Shown here piece by piece: positions 1 through 7,372 of a stretch of DNA of 54,474 bases (its first letter is position 1; each line of letters starts with the position of its first letter). Origin of the DNA: Micromonospora sp. CPCC 205371. GTDB lineage: Bacteria; Actinomycetota; Actinomycetes; Mycobacteriales; Micromonosporaceae. A model generated the notes under the pieces. It made no database searches, was not told where the DNA came from, and was given only the letters and a program-made list of their open reading frames with translations. Position numbers and translations under genes: made by a program. The stretch lies in the NCBI RefSeq assembly GCF_026130045.1, contig NZ_JAIBNX010000004.1:1-54474 (forward strand), in the 5' to 3' direction.

Positions 1-69
1 GCCAACACCATCCGGCTCGACCCGACCACCACGGCCGGACTAGCCAACATCGACTACCTCGACGCATGA
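1..69 (+). CDS. C-terminal end of a CBM35-type carbohydrate-binding protein (partial)
   Basis: The open frame runs in from the left edge and stops at TGA 67-69. Its 22 residues (ANTIRLDPTT...NIDYLDA) match the last strand of the CBM35 module that ends the next gene almost residue for residue, so this is the tail of another secreted sugar-binding, probably glycoside-hydrolase, protein. The catalytic part lies outside the window. Only 14 nt separate its stop from the next start, so the two are probably cotranscribed. Confidence 0.7.
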   Translation, partial: ANTIRLDPTTTAGLANIDYLDA

Positions 70-83
70 GGCAAGGAGGAATC

Positions 84-2276
84 ATGAGGCGCAAAACCGG
101 TGCGCTCCTCGCCGCCACACTGCTGGCGGCGTCAGTGGCGGCGGCCGTTCGCTTCACCGGCGCGGAGGCCGCGACCAGCAATGGCAAGGCTTCCCCGTTC
201 TCGGCCGCGGACTATACGGCCAACTCCAAAGTGATGGTGCGCGGGCTCAAGAGCCTGGTATCCGACTACCAGACACGCGTGCCGTCCAAGTACACCGCGA
301 AGTCCTGGACCCCGTTCGCCAAGGCGCTGACCACCGCCACCGCGGTCGCCGGCAACGAGTCGGCGACCGAGTCGCAGGTAGCGGCCGCGAAGACGGCGCT
401 CATGCAGGCCGCCGAGGATCTGACGGCCGCTGACGAGGGCACGTTCCAGACCATCACCAACGACACCTTCTGGAACGACACCAGCGGCAACCCCATCTAC
501 TCGCAGGGTGGCGGCGTCTTCAAGTTCGGCGACACCTACTACTGGTACGGCGTCCACTACGTCGGTGCCGAGCTCTACCGGGCCAACCCGACGAGGCAGT
601 ACAACAACGACGTCACCTTTGTCGCGATCCCGGTGTACTCCTCCAAGGACCTGGTGAACTGGAAGTTCGAGAACAACGTCGCCACGACCAACACCACGCT
701 GCCCGACGGGACCAGGCTCGGCGGCTGGGTAGGCCGCCTCGGCGTGTCATACAACGAGAACACCGGCAAGTACGTACTCGTCGTGCAGGGCCCCGGCGGG
801 GTGGTGTTCCTGCGGGGCGACTCGCCCACCGACACCTTCGACGGCGCCGCCGTCCAGGCCCAGATCACGAACTCGCCGACGCCTGGTACGGGCGACCAGA
901 CCGTCTTCACCGACGACGACGGGAAGGATTACCTGATCTTCTCCAACTCGTCGGGACGCTCCCGTGCCTTCGTTTCCAAGCTGCGGGAGTCCGACTCGCT
1001 GTACGCCGAACCGGCGGTGCAGATCGGCTACTGCTCGGGCTGCGGCCGTGAGGGCAACGCCATGTTCAAGCTCGACGGCAAGTACTACCACGCGGCATCC
1101 GACCTGCACGGCTGGAACACCTCGGTCACGCACGTCCTCGAGTCCACCACCAACAGCATCCAAGGCGCCTACTCCGCCGAGTACACGATGGCCGGCACCG
1201 AAATGGACTACAGCCACGTGACCCAGACCGGGTTCTTCGTGACGGTCAAGGGCACCAAGCAGAACACGGTCATCTACGCCGGCGATCGCTGGGCCGACTT
1301 CGCCTGGAACGGCATCGGCTACAACCAGTGGATGCCGATCACCAGGACCGGCTCACGGCCGCAGTTCCACTCCGTCAGCCAGTGGCAGTTCAACGTCACC
1401 ACCGGCGAGTGGCGGGTCGGCCAGAACAACAACTACGTCCTCAACCCGAACTTCCAGGCCGACCGCATCATCGTCCCCCAGCTAACCGGGTGGACCAACT
1501 TCGTCGAGTCCGGGCCGAGCGCGATCGTGACCAACATCAACGGCGGCGCGAACGGTTCCCGCTTCGGGGTGCAGATCGGCGCGGCGCAGTCCTACGCCGG
1601 CGGCATCCGGCAGCAGATCACCGTGCCGGCCGGCACGTACAAGATGTCCACGTTCGCCAGGACCTCCGGTACCCTCACGGCCGCACAGATGACCGTCACC
1701 GACGCCGCCGGCGTCTCGCGCACCCTCACCATCCCCGCATCGACCGGCTGGACCGGTAGGGAGCTGGCGAACATCCCGCTGGCCGCCGGCACCGCCACCG
1801 TCACCATCCGCGCCGCGTCCGGCAACGGGTACCTGTTCGTCGACGACCTCGCCCTCGTCAAGACCTCCGTCGACACGCCACCGCCGTCGTCCGGACGGTT
1901 CGAGGCCGAGACCCCGCCCGCGGTCTGCCAAGGCACGATCGACTCCAACCACTCCGGCTTTTCGGGCACCGGCTTCTGCAACGGCACCGGCGCCATCGGC
2001 GCCTACTCCCAGTTCACCGTCAACAGGACCGCCGCGGGCACGGCCACGATCGGCGTCGCGTTCGCCAACGGCAACAGCAGCGCCGCCGCACGACCGGCGA
2101 ACCTGATCGTCAACGGAGCCACCGTGTCCACCCTCTCCTTCGAATACACCGGCGCCTGGAACAGTTGGGTCACCAAGACCCTGACCGTCCCGCTCAACGC
2201 CGGCACCAACACCATCCGGCTCGACCCGACCACCGCCGGCGGACTACCCAACATCGACTTCCTCGACGTCGCGTAG
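84..2276 (+). CDS. Secreted GH43 glycoside hydrolase with C-terminal CBM35
   Basis: A 730-residue exported enzyme. I start it at ATG 84 because AGGAGG lies 5 nt upstream; an ATG at 66 lacks a site. Order: signal peptide about 1-30, a small helical FIVAR-like segment about 45-115, a GH43 five-bladed propeller about 120-450 (YYWYGVHY, YSSKDLVNWKF, CGREGNAMF, the Glu of GREGN being the likely general acid), a jelly-roll segment about 455-605 and a CBM35 from about 613. The arrangement resembles secreted exo-beta-1,3-galactanases and arabinofuranosidases of GH43; exact substrate is inference. A type II arabinogalactan or pectin side chain fits the other enzymes in the window. The CBM35 closely resembles those of the PL9, GH53 and PL11 genes. 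Confidence 0.85.
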   Translation: MRRKTGALLAATLLAASVAAAVRFTGAEAATSNGKASPFSAADYTANSKVMVRGLKSLVSDYQTRVPSKYTAKSWTPFAKALTTATAVAGNESATESQVAAAKTALMQAAEDLTAADEGTFQTITNDTFWNDTSGNPIYSQGGGVFKFGDTYYWYGVHYVGAELYRANPTRQYNNDVTFVAIPVYSSKDLVNWKFENNVATTNTTLPDGTRLGGWVGRLGVSYNENTGKYVLVVQGPGGVVFLRGDSPTDTFDGAAVQAQITNSPTPGTGDQTVFTDDDGKDYLIFSNSSGRSRAFVSKLRESDSLYAEPAVQIGYCSGCGREGNAMFKLDGKYYHAASDLHGWNTSVTHVLESTTNSIQGAYSAEYTMAGTEMDYSHVTQTGFFVTVKGTKQNTVIYAGDRWADFAWNGIGYNQWMPITRTGSRPQFHSVSQWQFNVTTGEWRVGQNNNYVLNPNFQADRIIVPQLTGWTNFVESGPSAIVTNINGGANGSRFGVQIGAAQSYAGGIRQQITVPAGTYKMSTFARTSGTLTAAQMTVTDAAGVSRTLTIPASTGWTGRELANIPLAAGTATVTIRAASGNGYLFVDDLALVKTSVDTPPPSSGRFEAETPPAVCQGTIDSNHSGFSGTGFCNGTGAIGAYSQFTVNRTAAGTATIGVAFANGNSSAAARPANLIVNGATVSTLSFEYTGAWNSWVTKTLTVPLNAGTNTIRLDPTTAGGLPNIDFLDVA

Positions 2277-2298
2277 CACGGCCGCCTGATGCGCGGAG

Positions 2299-2330
2299 GC
2301 GTCGCCCGGTCCCCGCGGGCCGGGCGACGC
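2299..2330 (+). terminator. Strong hairpin after the GH43 gene
   Basis: A perfect 11-bp stem (GCGTCGCCCGG with CCGGGCGACGC) encloses a 10-nt loop, 22 nt after the GH43 stop. There is no T-tract, as is common in high-GC actinomycetes. It separates the GH43 transcript from the redox cluster. Confidence 0.75.
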
Positions 2331-2339
2331 TGGGCCGCC

Positions 2340-2349
2340 GGATGTGTCA
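2340..2349. promoter_or_regulatory. Candidate MarR operator upstream of the flavin monooxygenase
   Basis: GGATGTGTCA differs in one base from the TGAYRTRTCA palindrome seen before the MarR, DoxX, LLM, GtrA-like and NmrA genes. It lies 31 nt before the monooxygenase start. Binding by one of the two MarR proteins of this cluster is inference. Confidence 0.5.
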
Positions 2350-2379
2350 TATATCTCCGGGACGCGACGCTCGGAATAC

Positions 2380-3954
2380 ATGAACCATCATGCGGTTGAG
2401 ATCAATGTGCGATCAACGGTGGTGGTCATCGGCGGTGGCCAGGCGGGCCTGTCGGCGGCCTACCACCTCAAGCGACGCGGCTTCACCAGCGCTCTGACGC
2501 ACCCGGACGCCGATCGGACCTTCGTCGTGCTCGACGCCGAGCCCGCTCCCGGCGGGGCGTGGAGGCACCGCTGGCAGTCGCTACGGATGGCCACCGTCAA
2601 CGGGATCTTCGACCTGCCCGGCCTCGCCAAGCCGGCGATCGATCCCGACGAGCCCAGCCGCACGGCCGTGCCACGCTACTTCGCCGACTTCGAGGACCAC
2701 ACCGACCTGCCCATCCTGCGGCCGGTGACCGTCACCGCCGTACGCCGCGCCGGCACCGCCCCTGACGGCGACCTCATCGTCGAATCCAGCCGCGGCACCT
2801 GGCTCACCCGGGCGGTCATCAACGCCACGGGCACCTGGACCAACCCGGTCCGCCCGCACTACCCCGGACAGCACACCTTCACCGGACCCCAACCACACAC
2901 GCGCGATTACGTCTCGGCCGACCAGTTCGCCGGCCTGCGCGTCGCCGTGGTCGGCGGCGGCATCTCCGCGCTGCAGCAGCTCGAAGAGATCAGCCGGGTC
3001 GCCACCACCTTCTGGTACACCCGCCGCGAGCCGGTCTTCCGCGACGGCGCCTTCAACCCCGAGGTCGAGGGCCGCGAGATCATCGCCAAGGTGACCGCCG
3101 ACGTCGAAGCCGGCCGGCCCACCGGCAGCGTCGTCTCCTACACCGGCCTGGCCTGGACGCCGTACGCGCTGGCCGCCAAGGCGCGCGGCGCACTCGAACG
3201 CCGCCCGATGTTCACCGCGATCGAGCCCGGCGGCGTCCGCGAGGCGGACGGCACGTTCACCCCGATCGACGCGATCCTGTGGGCCACCGGCTTCAAGGCG
3301 GCCCTGGCTCATCTGGACCCGCTCGGGCTCCGCAACAGCCAGGGCGGCATCCGGATGGCCGGCACCCAGGTCGCTCGCGAGCCGCGCGTCCACCTGATCG
3401 GCTTCGGACCCTCACAGTCGACGGTCGGCGCCAATCGAGCCGGCCGAGCCGCGGTCACCACACTCGTCCGCTACCTCAACGAACACGGAAGGCAAACCAC
3501 GATGGACGGTAACAACGCCGGTCACACGCCGTACTCCCGCGACACGTTCCTCGACATATTCCGGGAGACGAAGTCGATCGCGGTGGTGGGCGCCTCCGAC
3601 GATCCCGCCAAGCCCGCCAACGCCATCCCCGCCTACCTCCAGGATCAGGGCTACCAGATCCTGCCGGTCAATCCACGGGGCGGCCAGATCCTCGGCCAGC
3701 CCGTGCACGCGTCACTGGACGAGATCGACGCGCCGATCGACGTCGTGGACGTGTTCCGGCCGCCGGCGCAGGCCGAGTCGGTAGCTCGCGCCGCCATCGC
3801 CGCCGGCGCCAAGGTCCTGTGGTTCCAGCCCGGAACCCACACCGAGCAGGCCGTACGCCTTGCCACCGACGCGGGGCTCACCGTCGTCGCCGGACACTGC
3901 ATGGGCCTGACGCACGCCAAGCTCGGCCTCGGACCCGGACCCTCCGCCAACTAA
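2380..3954 (+). CDS. Flavin monooxygenase fused to a CoA-binding (YccU-type) domain
   Basis: A 524-residue protein that reads as two in-frame proteins. Residues 1-374 are a flavin-dependent monooxygenase: FAD Rossmann motif GGGQAG near the N-terminus, the Baeyer-Villiger type fingerprint FxGxxxHxxxY (FTGPQPHTRDY, from about residue 167), a second dinucleotide motif GGGISA, and ILWATGFK. Residues 375-524 are a CoA-binding domain (SIAVVGASDDP, VNPRG, WFQPGTHTE, GHCMG) of the size of free YccU-like proteins. ATG 3502 (residue 375) has GGAAGG 9 nt upstream, so a free CoA-binding protein could also be made. Two separate genes joined by loss of a stop, or a sequencing slip, is the alternative. A candidate MarR operator lies just upstream. 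Confidence 0.85.
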   Translation: MNHHAVEINVRSTVVVIGGGQAGLSAAYHLKRRGFTSALTHPDADRTFVVLDAEPAPGGAWRHRWQSLRMATVNGIFDLPGLAKPAIDPDEPSRTAVPRYFADFEDHTDLPILRPVTVTAVRRAGTAPDGDLIVESSRGTWLTRAVINATGTWTNPVRPHYPGQHTFTGPQPHTRDYVSADQFAGLRVAVVGGGISALQQLEEISRVATTFWYTRREPVFRDGAFNPEVEGREIIAKVTADVEAGRPTGSVVSYTGLAWTPYALAAKARGALERRPMFTAIEPGGVREADGTFTPIDAILWATGFKAALAHLDPLGLRNSQGGIRMAGTQVAREPRVHLIGFGPSQSTVGANRAGRAAVTTLVRYLNEHGRQTTMDGNNAGHTPYSRDTFLDIFRETKSIAVVGASDDPAKPANAIPAYLQDQGYQILPVNPRGGQILGQPVHASLDEIDAPIDVVDVFRPPAQAESVARAAIAAGAKVLWFQPGTHTEQAVRLATDAGLTVVAGHCMGLTHAKLGLGPGPSAN

Positions 3955-4019
3955 AGGCACAAAGGAGCGCCTTCCACGCCACCACGGCGAACGGCTATAG
4001 GACCGTCTCCACTGGCATC

Positions 4020-4049
4020 GGGCGCGCCGCTAAACCAAGCGGAGCGCCC
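4020..4049 (+). terminator. Hairpin between the monooxygenase and marR
   Basis: GGGCG-CG-CCGC pairs with GCGG-AG-CGCCC around an 8-nt loop, with one small internal mismatch. It sits 65 nt after the monooxygenase stop and just before the marR promoter, so it probably ends the upstream transcript. Confidence 0.5.
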
Positions 4050-4058
4050 GGCGGTGAA

Positions 4059-4068
4059 TGATATGTCA
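4059..4068. promoter_or_regulatory. MarR operator in its own promoter
   Basis: TGATATGTCA fits the TGAYRTRTCA palindrome and ends 25 nt before the marR start. A TAAACT -10-like box at 4080-4085 would start transcription within a base or two of ATG 4094, so the message may be leaderless and the operator would cover the -35 region. This predicts autorepression. Confidence 0.6.
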
Positions 4069-4093
4069 AGAGCTTCCGGTAAACTTGTTCCAC

Positions 4094-4561
4094 ATGAGCG
4101 ACGAACCACACTGGCTGACCCCCGCCGAGCAGCACGCCTGGCGCAGCTTCGTCCGCCTGCACCAGAAGCTCTTCGCCACCCTGGTACGCGACCTGCAGGC
4201 GCACGCGAAGCTGTCCGGCGCCGACTTTGAGATCCTGGTCGCGCTCACCGACGTCCCGGAGGGGCGGCAGCGGTTCCAAGACCTGGCCAAGGCCATCGAC
4301 TGGGAGCAGAGCCGCCTGTCCCACCAGATCGCCCGGATGGCCAAACGCGGCCTGGTCGCGCGCGAAGAGTGCGCTGAGGACGGCCGCGGAGCCTTCGTCG
4401 TCATCACCGCGGCCGGCCGCAAGACCATCGAAGCCGCCGCGCCCCACCACGTCGCCACGGTCCGGCGGCTGGTCATCGACCCGCTCGGCCCGGACGACCT
4501 CGCCACCCTCGGCCGGATCTCCGGCCGCATCCTGGAAAACCTGGACAACGCAGCGCTCTGA
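4094..4561 (+). CDS. MarR-family transcriptional regulator
   Basis: A 155-residue winged-helix regulator. The helix-turn-helix and wing are clear ([46 protein letters not shown]). I start at ATG 4094; an upstream in-frame ATG at 4058 overlaps the operator. There is no good ribosome site, consistent with a leaderless message. It is strikingly similar along its full length to the MarR domain fused to an oxidoreductase at 6866-7333, so the two are paralogues made by local duplication. Its gene converges on doxX. The ligand is unknown; the neighbours suggest a quinone, aldehyde or other redox-active compound. Confidence 0.9.
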   Translation: MSDEPHWLTPAEQHAWRSFVRLHQKLFATLVRDLQAHAKLSGADFEILVALTDVPEGRQRFQDLAKAIDWEQSRLSHQIARMAKRGLVAREECAEDGRGAFVVITAAGRKTIEAAAPHHVATVRRLVIDPLGPDDLATLGRISGRILENLDNAAL

Positions 4562-4570
4562 GCACCGCGA

Positions 4571-4951
4571 TCAGCTGAATGAGTACGGGCCGAAGCGGCC
4601 CCAGACCACGATGCCGGCCAGCACGATCAGCACGAGGTTCATGACGATCGCCTGGTTTTCGTTGCGCCTGGCGTGAGTGATCGCCGCGCCGATCATTAAC
4701 AGCACCAGGCCCACGGCCGCAAGGGGCACGAGGACGGGGACGATGTCCAGCGCGGCGGGCAGGATCAACCCGATCGCGGCCAGCACCTCCAGCGCGCCGA
4801 TCATTTTGAGTGTGCCCGGCGAGAAGTCCTCGGTCCACGCCATGTTCGGCGAGGCGGCGAGCTTCTCCTTCGACTGGGCCAGCTTCGCACCGCCGGCGAC
4901 CAGGAACAGCGCCGCGAGCAGGCCAGCCACTATCCACAGGACGATGTTCAC
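4571..4951 (-). CDS. DoxX-family membrane protein
   Basis: A 126-residue integral membrane protein with four hydrophobic segments (IVLWIVAGLLAALFLVAGGAKL at the start, then MIGALEVLAAIGLIL, VLVPLAAVGLVLLMIGAAI and a final IVMNLVLIVLAGIVV), the DoxX/SURF4-like pattern. DoxX proteins are often coexpressed with oxidoreductases and have been linked to thiol or quinone stress responses. I start at GTG 4951, preceded by AGAGGG; the longer frame to 5041 runs through the promoter. It is transcribed divergently from the LLM gene, and a MarR-type operator lies in its promoter. Confidence 0.8.
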   Translation of the reverse strand: MNIVLWIVAGLLAALFLVAGGAKLAQSKEKLAASPNMAWTEDFSPGTLKMIGALEVLAAIGLILPAALDIVPVLVPLAAVGLVLLMIGAAITHARRNENQAIVMNLVLIVLAGIVVWGRFGPYSFS

Positions 4952-4974
4952 GCGAGCGCCCTCTTTTCGGCCAT
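4948..4974 (-). CDS. Possible 8-codon leader peptide before doxX
   Basis: ATG 4974 has GGGAG 8 nt upstream and opens a reading frame for MAEKRALA whose TGA overlaps the GTG of doxX (GTGA). Such an arrangement allows translational coupling. It is very short and could be chance. Confidence 0.3.
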   Translation of the reverse strand: MAEKRALA

Positions 4975-5008
4975 AGTTCTCGCTCCCCTGAAAGTATGAC
5001 GTGACATT

Positions 5009-5018
5009 TGATGTGTCA
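5009..5018. promoter_or_regulatory. MarR operator in the doxX promoter
   Basis: TGATGTGTCA matches the TGAYRTRTCA palindrome. On the minus strand it overlaps an ATGACA -35-like box, with CATACT at 4993-4998 as -10, reading toward doxX. Confidence 0.55.
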
Positions 5019-5077
5019 TGGACCTTACACCCCAGGTGCATGACGCTTCAAGTGGCTCAGGTCATCAGGGCTGCTAG

Positions 5078-5115
5078 TTGACATATCATGCATGTGGTAC
5101 ATAATTGATGTGTCA
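5078..5115 (+). promoter_or_regulatory. LLM promoter with two MarR operators
   Basis: TTGACA (5078-5083) and CATAAT (5100-5105) are spaced by 16 nt. Palindromes TGACATATCA (5079-5088) and TGATGTGTCA (5106-5115) overlap the -35 and follow the -10, centres 27 bp apart. Both fit the same consensus as the sites before marR, doxX and nmrA. This is a textbook repressor layout; the identity of the repressor is inferred. Confidence 0.65.
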
Positions 5116-5138
5116 TTCAGTAGGTAGGGAGCCCCACC

Positions 5139-6170
5139 ATGTCAGACCTCACGTTCGGCCTCGACACCTTCGGCGACGTACCAGAGGACGGCTCCGGTGC
5201 TCTTGTGTCCTACGCCGCCGCCATCCGGCAGGTCGTCGACGAAGCGGTACTGGCCGACGAACTGGGCGTCGACGCCCTCGCGCTCGGGGAGCACCACCGA
5301 CCGGAGTACTCGATCTCCACCCCGGAGACGGTGCTGGCCGGCATCGCGACCCGCACCTCACGGATCAAGCTCGCGTCGGGCGTCACCGTGCTCAGCTCCG
5401 ACGACCCGGTCCGCGTCTTCCAGCGCTTCGCCACCGTCGATGCGCTCTCGAACGGCCGCGCCGAGGTCATCCTCGGCCGCGGCTCGTTCACCGAGTCCTT
5501 CCCCCTGTTCGGCTACGACCTGGCCGACTACGACAAGCTGTTCGAGGAGAAGATCGAACTGTTCGTCAAGCTGCTGGACGAAAAGCCGGTGACCTGGAAC
5601 GGCACCATGCGGCCGGCGCTGCGGGATGCCGACGTCTTCCCCAAGACCGAATCCGGGCGGCTGACCACCTGGGTGGGTGTCGGCGGCTCACCACAGTCGG
5701 TCATCCGCACCGCCCACTACGGCCTGCCCCTCATGCTGGCCATCATCGGCGGGCCGCCCAAGCGCTTCGCCGGCTACGTCGACCTCTACAGGCGCGCCAC
5801 CGAGCAGCTCGGCACCACCGCCCACCCGGTCGGCATGCACTCCCCCGGCTTCATCGCCGACACCGACGAAGAGGCCAAGCGGATCGTCTGGCCGCGGTAC
5901 CGGGTCATCCGCGACCGCATCGGCGCCCAGCGCGGCTGGCCACCGGTGCGCCGAGAGGCGTTCGACGCCGACGTCGAGCACGGCTCGCTGTACATCGGCT
6001 CACCGGAGACGGTCGCCCGCAGGATCGCCGGCGCCATCAAGGCTGTCGGCGTCGGCCGGTTCGACCTGATCTACACCACCGGCTCGCTGCCAACCAGCGC
6101 TCGCCTGCGCGCCGTCGAGCTCTACGGCAGCAAGGTGATCCCCATGGTCCGCGACATCCTCGCCGACTGA
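5139..6170 (+). CDS. LLM-class (luciferase-like) flavin/F420-dependent oxidoreductase
   Basis: A 343-residue TIM-barrel enzyme of the bacterial luciferase superfamily. Typical blocks are [46 protein letters not shown] and [12 protein letters not shown], then a C-terminal [12 protein letters not shown]. Members use FMNH2 or reduced F420; the sequence does not decide which, though the next gene resembles an F420:NADP oxidoreductase. ATG 5139 has GGGAG 7 nt upstream. It begins an operon, the next gene starting 14 nt after its stop. Two palindromic operators lie in its promoter. Confidence 0.88.
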   Translation: MSDLTFGLDTFGDVPEDGSGALVSYAAAIRQVVDEAVLADELGVDALALGEHHRPEYSISTPETVLAGIATRTSRIKLASGVTVLSSDDPVRVFQRFATVDALSNGRAEVILGRGSFTESFPLFGYDLADYDKLFEEKIELFVKLLDEKPVTWNGTMRPALRDADVFPKTESGRLTTWVGVGGSPQSVIRTAHYGLPLMLAIIGGPPKRFAGYVDLYRRATEQLGTTAHPVGMHSPGFIADTDEEAKRIVWPRYRVIRDRIGAQRGWPPVRREAFDADVEHGSLYIGSPETVARRIAGAIKAVGVGRFDLIYTTGSLPTSARLRAVELYGSKVIPMVRDILAD

Positions 6171-6184
6171 CCCTGGAGCCCGAC

Positions 6185-7333
6185 ATGAACGACACCATCG
6201 GTATCCTGGGAGCCGGCAAGATGGGCACCGTGCTGGCCAGGCTCGCCCTCGCCGCCGGGTACCGCGTGCTCATCGCCGGCTCCGGCGACCCCGCGAAGAT
6301 CGCCCTCACCATCGAAGTGCTGACACCCGGAGCGGTCGCTACCACCGCCACCGAGGCCGCCGCGCACGCCGATCTGGTGATTCTCGCCCTCCCCCTCGGC
6401 AAGTACCGCAGCCTTCCCGTGGAAGCGTTGCGCGGCAAGCTCGTCATCGACGCCATGAACTACTGGTGGGAGGTCGACGGCATCCGCGACGACCTGACCG
6501 ATCCACGCACCTCCTCCAGCGAGACGGTGCAGGCGTTCCTGACCGGCTCCCGCGTCGTCAAGGCGTTCAACCACGTCGGCTATCACGACATCGAAGACAA
6601 GGCCCGCACCGCCGGACAGCCCGGACGTATCGCCGTCGCCATCGCCGGCGACAATCCCGACGACCTCGCCACCGTAGCGTCGCTTGTGGACAATTTCGGC
6701 TTCGAGCCTGTCCTGGCCGGCCCTCTTGCCGAGGGCATCCGCATGGAACCCGGCACCGAGCTGTTCGGCGCCGACGTCGACGCCGACGAGGTACGGGCGC
6801 GGCTCGACCGCTTCCCCGACACCGAGCGCGGGCAGACCATCGCCCGCGCCCGCGCCGGAAGCGCGGTGGCCGGCCGACCGCACTGGCTCGCGCCTGCCGA
6901 GGAGTGCGCCTGGCGCAGCTTGGTCCGCCTGCACTACAAGCTGTTCGCCACCATGGGGCGTGACCTTCAGGCACACGCCAAGCTGTCCGGCGCCGACTTC
7001 GCGATCCTGGTCGCGCTCACCGACGTCCCGCGGGGACGGCAACGATTCCAGGAACTAGCCAAGACCATCGACTGGGCGCAGAGCCGCCTATCCCACCAGA
7101 TCGCCCGGATGATCAGACGTGGTCTGGTGGCCCGGGAAGAGTGTCCCGACGACGGCCGCGGCGCGTTCGTCGCCATCACCCCCGCCGGCCGCAGGGCCAT
7201 CGAAGCCGCCGCGCCTCACCACGTCGCCACCATCCGACGCCTGGTCATCGACCCGCTGGGCCCAGACGACCTGACCGCCCTCGCCCAGATCTCCGGTCGC
7301 ATCCTGGAGCAGTTGGACGCCGCGGCGCCCTGA
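6185..7333 (+). CDS. F420/NADP-oxidoreductase-like domain fused to a MarR regulator
   Basis: A 382-residue protein. Residues 1 to about 222 are a Rossmann-fold NADP-binding domain of the F420-dependent NADP oxidoreductase type ([55 protein letters not shown]). Residues from about 228 are a full MarR domain nearly identical in layout to the free MarR at 4094-4561. The paralogue's start methionine aligns with Val228, encoded by an in-frame GTG at 6866 with GGAAG 4 nt upstream, so a free MarR could also be produced. ATG 6185 has TGGAG upstream. I know of no common family with this order. A missed stop or frameshift at the junction is the main alternative. Confidence 0.85.
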   Translation: MNDTIGILGAGKMGTVLARLALAAGYRVLIAGSGDPAKIALTIEVLTPGAVATTATEAAAHADLVILALPLGKYRSLPVEALRGKLVIDAMNYWWEVDGIRDDLTDPRTSSSETVQAFLTGSRVVKAFNHVGYHDIEDKARTAGQPGRIAVAIAGDNPDDLATVASLVDNFGFEPVLAGPLAEGIRMEPGTELFGADVDADEVRARLDRFPDTERGQTIARARAGSAVAGRPHWLAPAEECAWRSLVRLHYKLFATMGRDLQAHAKLSGADFAILVALTDVPRGRQRFQELAKTIDWAQSRLSHQIARMIRRGLVAREECPDDGRGAFVAITPAGRRAIEAAAPHHVATIRRLVIDPLGPDDLTALAQISGRILEQLDAAAP

Positions 7334-7372
7334 CCCAACCCACGGTGTCGATCTTGCGGGCATGATGGGTGT

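Noticed and set aside
747-1217. Long open frames antisense to GH43 and many other genes
   Set aside because: They are the expected result of high GC content; translations have no recognisable domain and no ribosome site.
5105-6184. A 360-codon open frame that runs in frame into the oxidoreductase-MarR gene
   Set aside because: It overlaps the LLM gene in another frame, its translation is Arg/Pro-rich with no domain, and a proper ribosome site and start exist at 6185.
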